From positions 124,001-188,000 of the forward strand of contig JAWPHD010002611.1 in the NCBI GenBank assembly GCA_037043455.1: a stretch of DNA of 64,000 nucleotides, in the 5' to 3' direction. Under the pieces are notes generated by a model. That model was not told where the DNA came from. It did no database searches and saw only the letters and a list, made by a program, of their open reading frames with translations. This DNA is from Cyrtodaria siliqua (taxonomy: Eukaryota; Mollusca; Bivalvia; Adapedonta; Hiatellidae). Both the position numbers and the translations under genes were made by a program. Positions 35,745 through 47,139 of this stretch are shown here, in pieces; within the stretch, counting starts at the first letter, position 1; each line of letters starts with the position of its first letter.

Positions 35745-36225
35745 TTCTGTGGCAGATATAACTTGTCTACCTCAAATTGCCTTTATTGCCTACTGACCAT
35801 TCCAATTTGGTAACCCTGTCTTCACCACTCTTTGTGTTGTGTAGTGTCCTGTTCCAGTAACCCTGTCTTCACCACTTTTTGTGTTGTGTATTGCCCTGTT
35901 CCAGTAACCCTGTCTTCACCACTTTTTGTGTTGTGTTTTGACCTGTTCCAATAACCCTGTCTTCGTCACTCTTTGTGTTGTATTTTGTCCTGTTCCAGTA
36001 ACCCTGTCTTCGCCACTCTTTGTGTTGTGTATTGTCCTGTTCCAGTAACCCTGTCTTCACCACTCTTTGTGTTGTGTTTTGTCCTGTGCCAGTAACCCTG
36101 TCTTCACCACTCTTTGTGTTGTGTTTTGTCCTGGTAATTGAATGTTTAATTTGCTCTTAGTTTATACAATACAGACCTACCTCAGGTTATATTGCGTCGT
36201 GTGCTGTGGTTTCTATAGGATAGTT
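35745..36225 (+). mobile_element. Penelope-like element 3' tail with internal tandem expansion
   Basis: 35787-35835 (GCCTTTATTGCCTACTGACC, then GGTAACCCTGTCTTCACCAC) and 36140-36225 (GCTGTGGTTTCTATAGGAT) match the two ends of the PLE tail seen at 4616-4998 and, inverted, at 8375-8720. Between them the CCAGTAACCCTGTCTTCACC block has expanded. No reverse transcriptase sequence is attached. Confidence 0.8.
35815..36135 (+). repeat. 47-base tandem repeat inside the PLE tail
   Basis: Six to seven units carry TAACCCTGTCTTCACCACT, then TTTGTGTTGTGT and GTCCTGTTCC. In the other PLE tails this segment occurs once, so the expansion happened in this copy. Confidence 0.9.
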
Positions 36226-37004
36226 GTTTTCTTTTTTAGACATACTTTTGGTGAAACTTTGCAGAATTTTTAACAAATACATCGTCGACTATAAAATCCG
36301 CCAATGAATCTAAAAACCAAACGTCATGTGTGTCCCATAGACACTACATATCAGGACACTTGAAGTGATAAAGGCACGACCAGCTGCAAACAGAGAATCT
36401 ATTTTGATTAATGTACATTTAAAGATAAAAAGATAACAAAAACAAAGAAGCATTATACTTACAGTACAGATAAACAAAAGGTCTATAAGAAACTGTTTAT
36501 TAAAAACTTCTCAGCTTGGGCTGCTCCCTTGAATGAACTGATGAAGACCAGTCGGGATAATGTCTGTAGGTGTTCATCGTCTCAAATGAGTATTTACTGG
36601 ATAAACATATAGCATTTCATAGAGTTTAAAAAGATAGAGTAGTTTCTTTTCGTAGACACTAACACTAGAGACAAAGAAATAGTCGGGGGTTTGTCACCTA
36701 TGTAGTGGTGTAAGAAACTCAAACATAAGTAGAAAACTCCATACTGGCAGCAACGTTGGGATTTTATCACATAAAGGCAAACTAGGAGTGAAATATTAAA
36801 ACTACATAATACATTTAAAGTACCATTTATATTTACCAACAAATGAAAATGCAAGACAATGGATTGTTAAATGAAGTCAGTCAATCTTATTTTATAAACA
36901 TTCTTCCTTACGTAACCATCATTCTGTATCCGCCTTTTCATCTTAAATAATATTATGTATTTAAATTGTTTTAACACATTGATCAACGAAGATTTTTTTT
37001 CCAG

Positions 37005-37133
37005 ACAAATTAACTACCAGTTCCAGCAATAAGGTGTTATGGCCTGTCGTCGGAACGTTGGCGTTTTTGTTCATTCTTGCTGGAGTGGTTGTTGTAGTCG
37101 TTATAAAGAAACGAAAACCGATGAAAGCAAAAG
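37005..37133 (+). CDS. multicopper oxidase exon 3: transmembrane segment
   Basis: 129 bases between TTTTCCAG and GTAAGT, phase 1 at both ends. In frame with exon 2 it encodes DKLTTSSSNKVLWPVVG followed by TLAFLFILAGVVVVVVI and the basic stop-transfer KKRKPMKAK. This is a clear single-pass membrane helix (about residues 670-694) with positive charges on the cytoplasmic side. The oxidase would sit outside the cell, tethered by a short Ser/Thr linker. Both splice sites are near consensus. The exon was found by reading, not by similarity. Confidence 0.85.
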
Positions 37134-37520
37134 GTAAGTACCGATACATCATTTAAAAAGCATGTATGTAGAACTTAATCTCATTTTCGGAAAAGCGTGT
37201 ACATAAGCGTGCTTCGTTGAGTGGAGAGTGCTTCGTTGAGTGGAGACAGTATCATATTACAACGATATCAGAATTGTATTTAATATTCATTAACAGTTAT
37301 CCTTAGAAATTGTTATTTACACTTAAAATATTAAATACGCCTACTCAGAATACGTTTTTAAGCAACTCTGTTCGGATTATAAACACCCTATCTGCATTCC
37401 AACCACATGGATTATTTTTTGTGTGAGGAATTTATAGTGTGTAGTTAGTATGGACAAGTTTAAAGATTTAACTGCTGTTAGGACGCACATATTAATGCCT
37501 ATATATAATATACTTTATAG
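37134..37520 (+). other. intron 3
   Basis: GTAAGT...ATACTTTATAG, 387 bases. No internal feature recognised, apart from a local repeat of GCTTCGTTGAGTGGAGA at about 37211-37243. Confidence 0.7.
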
Positions 37521-37563
37521 AATCAAACCAAACGAGTGTGCCGTACAACTGTCTAGATGCTGG
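37521..37563 (+). CDS. multicopper oxidase exon 4: cytoplasmic tail
   Basis: 43 bases, flanked by TTTATAG and GTAAGT. Phase 1 in and phase 2 out keep the frame open from exon 3 and into the next exon. It encodes ESNQTSVPYNCLDAG of the tail. Too short to recognise by homology; supported by exact frame compatibility and good splice signals. Confidence 0.65.
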
Positions 37564-38334
37564 GTAAGTAGTTAGGACTATTGTTATGTGGGTGTTACTA
37601 TCCTTTATATGCTCCAGATGCAAAGGACGCATTGTCCATTATTAATTTTGAAGTTTCCAGTTCCAGTATTCGATTCAGATAGGGCATATTTTGCATACCG
37701 GATATGCATATCCTCGTTCTAAACCATTGATGGGTGCAGATTAAATATTATTACACGCGCAATAAAGTAGTGGCTGTTTTGGCTATTTAAAAGTGATGTT
37801 ACCGAAATAAACAGGGTAACAGACAAGGGCAAATTGAGTATGCATTTAAAGGCTCTGTATGATTATTTAAATATAGCATCAAAGGGAAAGTGTTTCTCAA
37901 ATGCAATAACATGTCTTAAAGAAGCTATTCCGCCAAAAACAGCCACATTTTTCAACATATGTACACTATTTTTAAACCTACTGACGACGAGTTGTATATA
38001 TATAATTTACACATTTTTTTAGAATCCAAACTCTATAGACACAATATAAGGGCTTTAACCAGCAAGGTCAAACCCCAAAACTTCGAATTAAGAGTTACCA
38101 AAACATAATTAATTTTACAAGAATCCGTGAATAAACCTATACTTTTAATTGCTACATTATATGCCCCTGGATAGAGTTTTAATAAACGGCTTTGTAGTGT
38201 CATTTTTCCGTTATTAACGCTGAGGTCGGTAACAGTTTATATTCACATTTATTATCCAAATTAATCACAATCCTCATACAGTTCGTACAAATAACGTTTT
38301 TACCTTTCATACATGTGTTTCTTTTATCATTCAG
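37564..38334 (+). other. intron 4
   Basis: 771 bases, GTAAGT...TTATCATTCAG. An inverted pair, GTGGCTGTTTTGGC (about 37771) and GCCAAAAACAGCCAC (about 37934), suggests a MITE of about 180 bases. The dispersed repeat 38088-38180 is also here. Confidence 0.6.
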
Positions 38335-38357
38335 GAAGGAACAGAACGACGAATGTG
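38335..38357 (+). CDS. multicopper oxidase exon 5: 23-base microexon
   Basis: 23 bases between a polypyrimidine-rich acceptor (TTTCTTTTATCATTCAG) and donor GTAAGT. It takes phase 2 from exon 4 and gives phase 1 to exon 6, encoding KEQNDEC plus shared codons. Without it exon 4 would join exon 6 out of frame, so it is needed for the longest tail. Confidence 0.55.
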
Positions 38358-38765
38358 GTAAGTGTCATAAATAATATATAAATATCAAATTGCGGAGAAC
38401 GTTAATCGGCAATTAGTATATCATGGGTGACAAATCATCTTTCTATATTTGTCCCATCATAAGACATAACATTGAATACGCGGTCTAAATTAGAGTCAAC
38501 AATGAACGTCTGCAATATGTACTTTGACTATGTACACCAATAAATAAAATACCCAAGGTCACCATTTCAAAGTTTACCAGTTAAAGTCAGAATATTGTTA
38601 ATGTTGTTCAACAAAATTGTAACAAAACATCGTTTAACGCAAAGAAAAACACTTAATTACATCATCATCATCAGCAGCAGCAGCAGCATTATCATCATCA
38701 TCATCATCATCATCACCATCATCATAACAATAATACACGGTACAGCACTTATACTAATTTTTCAG
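38358..38765 (+). other. intron 5 with ATC microsatellite
   Basis: 408 bases, GTAAGT...ATTTTTCAG. Contains (ATC)n/(AGC)n simple repeats at about 38662-38727. The frame 38595-38804 is produced by that repeat. Confidence 0.6.
38662..38727 (+). repeat. (ATC)n and (AGC)n microsatellite
   Basis: Runs of ATC flank a short run of AGC, within intron 5. Confidence 0.9.
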
Positions 38766-38908
38766 ATGAAGAACATGCTTATGGAAACATGGAAAATGAA
38801 GTAAATGAAGGCGAGGATATAGCGGAGGCCGGTGCTACGAATGATTTAGTTCCCAAAATCGCAACGTGTAAAAGTGCGGAATTTCTGGATACACAGCAGG
38901 TACAATAA
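38766..38908 (+). CDS. multicopper oxidase exon 6: acidic cytoplasmic tail, likely terminal
   Basis: After acceptor ATTTTTCAG the frame from exon 5 gives DEEHAYGNMENEVNEGEDIA, then EAGATNDLVPKIATCKSAEF, LDTQQVQ and a TAA stop at 38906-38908 (predicted total about 771 residues). The tail is acidic and contains YGNM, which fits the YxxM and YxN patterns used by SH2-domain proteins as well as the YxxPhi sorting pattern. These are pattern matches only. The stop is preceded by CAG|GTACAA, which could act as a weak donor to the exon at 41444. Confidence 0.7.
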
Positions 38909-39029
38909 CTATTCTAGAATATGCATCATGTTACGTCCGCATTCTGAGAAATCGTTCATTAAAAGTGTGTTTGTTCGTGTAGCCCTATCCGAGTTCAGTG
39001 TGTGAGATCATTTTGAACATTTACTAAAA
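38909..39029. other. probable 3' untranslated region of the multicopper oxidase gene
   Basis: No AATAAA is visible near the stop. CATTAAAAG at about 38961 is a possible variant polyadenylation signal. Assignment depends on exon 6 being terminal. Confidence 0.35.
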
Positions 39030-39770
39030 AGGAGATCCGTTGGAAGCAACCAACAAAAACAAGAGAGGAATGTAGCAGACTCGGTTTTATTGAGTATATA
39101 CGAGAATATAATACAATGTGCAAAACCTCTCACACATTTTTTTTTTAAATTTCAATCACCAAATTAATGGTGATCCATTTATTCACCCCGTCATAGGTTT
39201 GTGAGGGTCGGGTGGGCCACCCCTCAGCAAACCGTACAGTTATATGATAAAATATGCATCAAATATGTATTTAAATATAATACAACAAATATTTACAGAA
39301 GCTAGACTAAAGCATATCTTAATATAGATATAAACAAATGGGGAGGTTTTTTCTTTCTTTACAATTTCAGAATGAGTGCAAAAATGAATATTGGCCAAAT
39401 TTTTTAAAGGGAGGCATTGCAATATGTATATATTTCAAAATATCTTCAGTTGATAATATGTCATGATTGACATGTATCCCTTTAAAACTTGGAAGACATT
39501 TAATTTCACAATCTTCAAATTATAAACTTTACTTATTTATTATTTTTTGCATTCATTCTAAAATTGCAAACAAACTTTTTCTTTTCAAAAACCCCAGTTC
39601 ACACATTTTAGCCCCAGCTTAATCACTATTCTAATTTTAAAAAAAAATGATTTGGCTTGAAAATGTCAAAAGTAACACTACTGATTCGTAGTCGGGCGAC
39701 TTTTTACACGAACGCTAGTGTGAATGTCAAATACAGAAAAGGGGATCCCTTGGAATCAAAAGATTAAGTA
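39030..39770 (+). repeat. dispersed repeat family, copy 1 (split)
   Basis: 39040-39115 (TTGGAAGCAACCAACAAAAA, GTAGCAGACTCGGTTTTATT, CCTCTCACAC) and 39675-39765 (ACTACTGATTCGTAGTC, GCTAGTGTGAATGTCAA, GGATCCCTTGGAA) resemble parts of 47140-47450 and, inverted, of 40895-41395. The intervening sequence is AT-rich and unassigned. Type of element unknown. Confidence 0.5.
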
Positions 39771-40169
39771 TTTCTGTGTAGTTTTTAATTGAGAATTTAA
39801 GCTGTACTTCATTATTCTTGATATGAAAGTAATTACATGAATTGAAAATAAAGTTTGCACATATATGAATCATTTTTTCCAATTACACTTTTTCCTGTAA
39901 TTCTTATGTATATATATGCATAGTTAAGTTTATAGATGCATGTTTCTGGCATTGGACTATCATAAGACACATTGTAAATAGGATTGAGCAAATGGAGATC
40001 ACGTACTGCTAATACCATGTAAATTTCAATATATCTAAATGAAATGAAATGAACAGGTCTATTATGCAAATTTCCCCATAAAAATAATGCTTTAAATATA
40101 TCACAACTACTTGTTTTCAATTTATTTAAAGTAACTATTTTGTTTGTATGGTGTTTTACGTCATTTTCA

Positions 40170-40375
40170 ACACATGTAAGGTTATATATGACGGTCGATT
40201 TGTTTTGTGGTGGAGGCAGCAGACCTCCCACTTTTTCTGGGCAAAACCAGTACTGTACTCCTCCCGCCATCCGTAAGAATCGACACTTCCTCACTTACAA
40301 GTCGAGCTCCCAGTGGGATTCGAACCGGCAGCGTGAGAGGCGGTTAACTCGCCAAATAACGGCACAATTACACTA
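40170..40375 (-). mobile_element. tRNA-related SINE (minus strand), same family as 13797
   Basis: On the minus strand GGTTCGAATCCCACTGGG is followed by GTGAGGAAGTGTCGATTCTTA, CAGTACTGGTTTTGCCCAG and CAAATCGACCGTCATATATA, paralleling the copies at 13797 and 57220. Outside the segmental duplication, so independently inserted. Confidence 0.65.
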
Positions 40376-40894
40376 CAAAACCATTTATCAAAACTCTCTC
40401 CAGTGTTCAGGTCATATAATAATGTATACGTGCCGATTTAAAGTATGGTTTTATTCACGGTTTCTTAAAATACTTTTGATTGAATATGCTAAAAATGAAT
40501 TGGCGACTCTTAATTCGACGCTCCAGTTTTGGGGTTTGGCCTGGCTGGTTAAAGCCGTTTATATGTGTCTATAGAGTACGGATTCTCAAAATGTGTAAGT
40601 TATATATACATAACTCGTCGTCAGTAGGTTTAGAAATGATGTACATATGTTTAAAATGCGGCTGTTGTTGGCGGGATAGCTGCTTTAAAATACGTGTTTG
40701 CCGTGAATGCTACATTTTCTGTCCGACTTTTCTATCTACCTTTGTTTAAAACTCGCGGCGTCCTGTTACTTTTTGTATGTTATACATTTGTATGCACATC
40801 TGCAAATCGTTTTTAATAATCAATTGTGTTTGCATATTACGTATTGTTAATTACCTGCAACAATAACATATTTTAACCTAATGTAGAATAACGA
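40376..40894. other. no gene seen
   Basis: Frames 40140-40574 and 40480-40749 run through the SINE or through AT-rich sequence and have no supported product. If exon 7 is real, this is intronic. Confidence 0.5.
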
Positions 40895-41395
40895 TAATAG
40901 CTTCATGATTGTCGTGTTTCCCTTTAGGAAAATAGGTTTAATTTACGCACGTTGGTGTTTGCATGAAATACATCAATGTGTGTTTGTTAAACCTGTATGT
41001 TTAAGACATCATCAAGCACAATCTTTGAGTAAAAGGTTGTCGCGACTACAAATCAGTAGTGTTATTACTTACCGGTCCTTTGGGATCATCAAGCCCAAAC
41101 TTTGTGTAAAAGAAAGATTCTGTTATTTTTTCTCTTGATTGTGTTTGTTGTTTCTAAGGGAAGCGTTTCTTTAGTGCTGTGTGGCGGCTGTAAAAAGTCG
41201 CCCTGACTACAAATCATAAGTGTTTGGTATAATAAAACCCAATATGTGTGGCTGCTTCAAAGAATAATACAGCGTTAAGCCTGTGATGATTAAATGATAT
41301 CACTTCTCACGAACAGATTCAATAAAGGCGAGTCTGCTACTTTTCTCTATTGTTTGTATTTGTTTCTTTCAATGGATCTCATTTATTTATTTATT
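40895..41395 (-). repeat. dispersed repeat family, copy 2 (inverted)
   Basis: The reverse complement contains GTAGCAGACTCGCCTTTATT, GGGCTTGATGATCCC and two copies of a TGATTTGTAGTC block, in the same order as 47140-47450. The frame 40905-41138 lies within it and is not supported. Confidence 0.5.
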
Positions 41396-41443
41396 GAATA
41401 GAGTATATAAAAATATAATCGCTTGTATATGTACACGTTACAG

Positions 41444-41476
41444 GCTCCGAAAGACGCACAACGCGAGCTCGAGTAG
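41444..41476 (+). CDS. possible alternative last exon of the multicopper oxidase
   Basis: Acceptor TATATGTACACGTTACAG is followed in phase 0 by APKDAQRELE and TAG. Splicing from CAG|GTACAA at 38899 would replace the terminal VQ by this 10-residue end (about 779 residues in all) across a 2.5 kb intron. The donor is weak, so exon 6 read-through to TAA is the default. RNA evidence would be needed to choose. Confidence 0.3.
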   Translation, partial: APKDAQRELE

Positions 41477-41852
41477 TTACAACTAGAAATTCAGGCCTCA
41501 AAGCCCACTGAATCCAACCATGCAGTTAGGAGAGACACCCCAACCGAATAGGTTGCCATAGACTTCACACGGAATTTGAATACCAATGACATGGAAGACA
41601 GCGTATACGCCAATCAAGAACAATTTAGTTAGGTCGTGGCCACGATGTAAAAACCTAACCATTGAGTGTTTTTATAAAGCAGTCTGCTTGCTTTTTAATA
41701 TTTCAGGAGTGGTCTATGTGTTCTAAGTCGTTCTCATATAAAGTACAATATATTGTATAATTCCCTTAATAGCCGAATCGATGTATATGTAACTCATCTA
41801 AACCAAAAAGTTCCATACTCTAAAAGGCTAGAAGTGCACACCTCATTTTTGA

Positions 41853-41856
<4 letters not shown>

Positions 41857-41890
<34 letters not shown>
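41857..41890 (+). repeat. (GT)n microsatellite, copy 2
   Basis: Pure TG run followed by TTTTGGTTTTGGTTTTGG. It corresponds to the much longer, interrupted run at 894-1005. Confidence 0.95.
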
Positions 41891-41892
<2 letters not shown>

Positions 41893-42154
41893 GGTTTTGG
41901 TTTTGGTCATTTGTTCTTGTTTGTTTGGTTTTTTTAAGCTTGTGGCCTCACATTATTTTTTCTACATAAATTGCATATTTGCAAATCCTTATTAGTAATT
42001 TAATATTTGAATATTTAAATATTTTAAAGCAAATTGTTTTGCATACTACCATATGTTTCTCGTATTGCCACAACACCATATACATGATATAGTTGTAAAC
42101 GTATGGTAAAGAAACCTCCCAAATTGTATAACCTTTTATTTAAGTCTATGTCAG

Positions 42155-42895
42155 CAGTTTATAAATCAAACTGATGATGTAGATGCTGTATTTATAGATC
42201 AAACTGATGCTGTATTTATAAATCAAACGGATGTTGTATTTATAAATCAAACTGATGCTGTAGATGCTGTATTTATAAATCATGATGCTGTATTTATAAA
42301 TCAAACTGATGCTGTATTTATAAATCAAACTGATGCTGTATTTACAAGTCAAACTGATGCTGTATTTATAAATCAAACTGATGCTGTATTTACAAATCAA
42401 ACTGATGTTGTATATGATGTATTTATAAATCAAACTGATGCTGGAGATGATGTATTTATAAATCAAACTGATGATGTAGATGCTGTATTTATAAATCAAA
42501 ATGATGCTGTATTTATAAATCATACTGATGCTGTATTTATAAATCAAACTGATGCTGTAGATGATGTATTTATAAATCAAACTGATGCTGTAGATGCTGT
42601 ATTTATAAATCAAAATGATGCTGTATTTATAAATCATACTGATGCTGTATTTATAAATCAAACTGATGCTGTAGATGATGTATTTATAAATCAAACTGAT
42701 GCTGTAGATGCTGTATTTATAAATCATACTGATGCTGTATTTATAAATCAAACTGATGCTGTAGATGATGTATTTATAAATCAAACTGATGCTGTAGATG
42801 CTGTATTTATAAATCAAACTGATGCTGTATTTATAAATCAAACTGATGCTGTATTTATAAATCAAACTGATGTTGTATTTATAAATCAAACTGAT
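42155..42895 (+). repeat. minisatellite of 24/33-base units (array B)
   Basis: Same units as array A but only 0.74 kb, about 27 units. It sits between the same unique flanks (TTTATTTAAGTC on the left; ACATCCTGAGATGTTT of the PLE tail on the right). The minus-strand frame 42146-42889 is fully open for the same arithmetical reason. Confidence 0.95.
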
Positions 42896-42897
42896 GG

Positions 42898-43290
42898 TGT
42901 GTACATCCTGAGATGTTTCTTATTTTGTATTTTATATAGCTTTACAACAACGTCTTAGTGTTTCTTTTGTTATTTTCTCTGGATGTAGGCTTTATTGTTA
43001 GAGAATTCCTTTTGATGGGATGTAGCTTTGTTTACACTGTCTTGTCTATTTGGGCGCTGAAGACAGGATAAGAGCGAGGATTGTGTACATACAATCGATT
43101 CAAGCTAACCTGTAGGCCTTATTGCCTACTGACCGTTCCAAGTAGGTAACCCTCTCTTCACCTTCTCTGCTGTATTTTGTCTTTTTCATTGTATAATTAA
43201 TTAAATATTGCTCCTTGTTTGTAGTACAGTGCAGACATACGATGTCATTGCGTTTGGACGCTGTGGTTTCTATAGGACCCTATATCTTAT
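42898..43290 (+). mobile_element. Penelope-like element 3' tail, copy B1
   Basis: Near-identical partner of 4616-4998, with the GAAGACAGGATAAGAGCGAGG segment that is shortened in copy 1. Confidence 0.8.
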
Positions 43291-43299
43291 TGTAATGCT

Positions 43300-44110
43300 T
43301 GACAAATATTTCAACATGTCTGTGTGTCATTTCCCCGATATTGAGTGAAACATCGGGTTCCAAGTTATTTTTTCAACGCACTTCATGTTTAGCTATTGAC
43401 CCATTTAAAGTTCGCCAATATGCTTTCCTCGTTGACGACATGCAAAGATGCGTAGACCGGACAGATTACAGTCCCTATGATGACGTCTGCATAAATCTTG
43501 AAAGGACGGTAACGTTTGATGTTTTTTCTCCAGTCATGTCTTCGTTCATTGGCTTCTTTCATGTGATTGAGTACTTGCTTTGTGACTATCTAGGCTTTTT
43601 TATTTTTTTATATTCATATATACCTTTGTACCTTTGACTGTTTCACGGCTTTTTACTTAGGAGCAGCGCTCTGTCGTTTCTCAAATGTGTCCACAGACGC
43701 CGCGGAAACGATGGTCTCATGTAATTCGTTCCATGGGTCGACGACCCTATGGCTAAAGATTTTTTCCCGAACACTGGAGTTATAATGGACCCTATGCATA
43801 CGAAGAGTTCTTTCCGGGAAATGGAAGGGCGAATCACTTTTCAGTTTATAATAGTTATTGAGAATTGTATAGGATTTCACTAAGTATATACATGATCGTA
43901 TTTTTGTTAAAATGATATGGCCTATTAATGCTACCTATTCTGTTAGAGGATATAGCCTGGCGGGGATTTCTTTATTTACAATGTCCCATATTATTGGGAT
44001 TACAATAATATAAGAGTGAGGTTTGGTGTCTCCTAGAACCTGGTTTATAAATCCGTAACGACATTTTTGCCACTGAGAATTCCAAGGCGGTAGCCCTATT
44101 GTCAAAGATG
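43300..44110 (+). mobile_element. Penelope-like element C-terminus and tail, copy B2
   Basis: Partner of 5010-5830. The C-terminal remnant QRTSCLAIDPFKVRQYAFL is at about 43374-43435, and the tail GGCGGGGATTTCTTTATTTA at about 43960. Small gaps distinguish it from the copy-1 version. Confidence 0.75.
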
Positions 44111-44598
44111 TCGCCTATCTTGCTTTGTATTTGACTTTATAATTGTCGAGTGTTTCGGTACCTGTTTTTGGTTGACTGAAGTCCTAGATTGTTACATTTC
44201 CTGTTCGACTTTTATATCTGCTTTTATCATACGGCGACTTTCCTTATCTTAATCATAGATTGCTACAACAGCATTACGGTATTACTTAAAGATCTATACA
44301 AATGTATCCAATAAATGAATAAATGGAACACCATGTACATTGTTTGTATATTCCTTAATCCTATAGAACACCTAAAATAATTCTATAAAATCATACAAAA
44401 ATATATATACTCGTATTATACATTTCCCGAAATAGCTTCTTTATTTATTTTTATTTATTTATTTTTATTTATTTTATTTATTTTTTATTTTATTTTTTTT
44501 AATGATTAGAACTCAAATAATTGGTTGTACCCTGTGTTGCATAAACTGGTACTGATTCGGATTATGTGCATGATAGACCAGGTCCAACCATATCAATA
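44111..44598. other. duplicated non-coding sequence with T/A-rich simple repeat
   Basis: Partner of 5831-6308. No gene is seen. It ends at the TA target site of the nested transposon. Confidence 0.6.
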
Positions 44599-46099
44599 CA
44601 CTAAACCAAATTGCTAAGTACCTACCTAAGAATATGTCAATAATATTCTCATTGTTTTGTGTATTTTGAGCTTGATTAGAGAAACGGTTAAACTGCAAAA
44701 TAACGAGTGTAAATCGTCTGCTCTGATTGTATGAACATATTTTAAAACTTTTAAGTCAATGTGCTTTCTTAGAAATAAGTTATAACACTTATACAACTGG
44801 GTATATAGGATTTTATTAAATACTTCGAATTAGTGACGCTTTCGATGTTCCTAATTCTAAAATATGCCAGTTAAAATTTTTGACATCATGTTTTACTAGC
44901 ATTACCACTGTTGTAGTGACAATTGACGTTTTTTTTAAAAATTGTTGGGACCACCTAGAAAATGGATAACTATGATATCATTGGTAAGTATAAACCCTCT
45001 CCAACAAGGATCAGTTGAAATAAATTGCGCAAAGTGGAACGATTTTTGGCAGTCAACGGTTAAAATACATGACCCTCATAAAACAAAACAAAAATTGTTT
45101 TAAACATAAATCACCAAAGAGATGAATGAACAAACTCTAAAGCAATATTTTGCAAAAAAAATGTGTTAGGTATTTTGTGTTCAACTTTCAATAGAAAAAT
45201 ATATTCCATATATGTCACTTTGTTTTGGAAACAGACGCGATAAATGTATGCATAAAGGGAGATAATAAAATTAAAAAATGATCAAACATATGCAGCTTCG
45301 CTTTTATCGTAAACCACTGGTTGATTGATATCAAATGAAGTATTAAGCCTTACTGATTACAATCTGTATCTAACATGTGTTTTAAAATACATTAATTTAA
45401 AGAAAACGTTTCTAAAACGAGTTATGGTGTAACAAAACACACCTGGAAATCAGTTTTATGAAGATTTATTATGTTCCTAAATGTAATATTTGTTGTTTGC
45501 GTTTAACAAGTTTAAATTAACTATGTTTTATTATATGCGTTATGAATTGCCTACATTAAGTTGTAAGATGGATATCAGTGTATTGAACTATTTAATTATT
45601 TAACTCACACTCACATATGTGTATGATTTTGAATACGTATTGTAAGAAAAATCAATCACTTTAAAAAAAACAATGTATTAACACATTTTTATTTTAAAGC
45701 AAACGAGATACATAAATATGTAGTATTAGTTACAATTCGATTGCATTAGTATGTTTAAGGCTTCACTTAAAATATACACATAGTATAATCCATATTTGAT
45801 ACACTCTGTATTAATTTCTTTTTTATGCATATACCGTTTATATACCAATACGTGTGACATTTGTTGATGTGTTTTAATTTGCCTTATACTCACTTATCTT
45901 CTATTAATTCCAAATAAAAAACACTTTTAATTATTATCTCATCTGTAATCTATATCTTCATTATATCCAACATGGTTGTCAAGAAAACAACCATTGCTAT
46001 TTGTCTTTTTGTTAAATGAAGTTCCACGTATATCCATGGCTTGTGCATATGTCATCCATTCCTTTCGTTAACATCTACTTAACACTGTATTGTCGAATG

Positions 46100-46240
46100 T
46101 GGTGATCAAGTGGATAAACACGTTCAACTCTGAATCCGGATATCACGGGACTGAGACTCACTGGTGCCACGCGATACTTCGGTGTCCTTAGGCAAGACTC
46201 TAGCCTCGTCCGTCGGACGGGAGTGTTAACTGGACTGTCC
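46100..46240 (+). mobile_element. tRNA-derived SINE (plus strand)
   Basis: A-box-like TGATCAAGTGG, B-box-like GGGACTGAGACTC, then TAGGCAAGACTCTAGCCTCG and CCGTCGGACGGGAGTGTTAA. It matches in layout the minus-strand copy at 20060-20228. The frame 46075-46311 on the minus strand is a by-product. Confidence 0.6.
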
Positions 46241-46734
46241 TTATATCGGAGTCTATCCTTCGAGCACTTTAAAGAACCATAGGAATATATTCGATAGTAA
46301 GCGTAATACACATTTCCTTAACTGTTCCAATGCGATACGATGGTGTCAAGCCTTTTATATGTACAGTGTCACATACTTTTCTTCTATATATCTTTGTAAT
46401 TGTTTTTTGTTTCCAATTTGTGAATTTCCTGTTCGACTTTTATACCTTTTTTTGAGGTTAAGTTCACCTTTTATACTTATGATGTGTGAACTATATATTT
46501 GTCCATATGTTTCCACCAATGGCAACTTTTTACAGTATACAGGAATACACATCTTCCATTGTGATTTTAATCTTTTGCATTGCTAAAGTGTTATGTTTTG
46601 TTCTTAAGTTACATTTCCACTTCACTATGCATGACAATGTTAAGTTCTCCTTGATATTTTCCTACTACGATAGCATCATTGTACTGGGCTTGGGTTAGCT
46701 TTGTTACAAAAGTGTTCGTCTGATTTACTCTTAC

Positions 46735-47110
46735 AACGCTCAACTAGAGCCAGTCGATGGAAGCCATCACAAAACATCCGTATTTTCGATATCTCAAAGA
46801 TACCTCAAGTCCAGACCTTGACCTTGATGGTGATGGTCAAATTTCAGAACTGCATTGACATCCTCTCATCCTCAATACGCTTCATACTCAGTTTCAGCTT
46901 ATTACCTTGAACGGTCTATAGACGGATTTCCGTGCACAAGCCATTTTCAGGCAAAACCCTAAGTCCTGACCTTGATCTTGATGATGAAGATCAAATGTCA
47001 GACCATTAGTGACAACCTCATCTTCAACAAGCTTCCCATAACGTTTCAGCTTCTTACCTCGAATGGTCTGGAAGGAGTTCCGTCCAAAAGTTGTTGTTGT
47101 TTTGAAGAAA
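46735..47110 (+). repeat. two tandem diverged units with GACCTTGACCTTGATGG-type motifs
   Basis: Two diverged units of about 170 bases share GTCC(A/T)GACCTTGA, GGTCAAAT(T/G)TCAGA, TTTCAGCTT and GAACGGTCT-like blocks. A third partial unit follows at 47500-47575 with TCTCGAACCGTTCAGGAGTA and GACGGAC runs. Typical of dispersed invertebrate repeats; identity unknown. Confidence 0.5.
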
Positions 47111-47139
47111 AAAATGAGTTGTGAACTTAGACAGTCAAG

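Larger units (their letters stand above)
32793..37004 (+). other. intron 2, 4.2 kb, filled with repeats
   Basis: GTGAGT...TTTTTTTTCCAG. It contains the 37/38-base minisatellite (33405-35640), a PLE tail (35745-36225) with its own 47-base tandem array, and otherwise AT-rich sequence. The minus-strand frames 35869-36063 and 36594-36854 are repeat by-products or unsupported. Confidence 0.85.
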
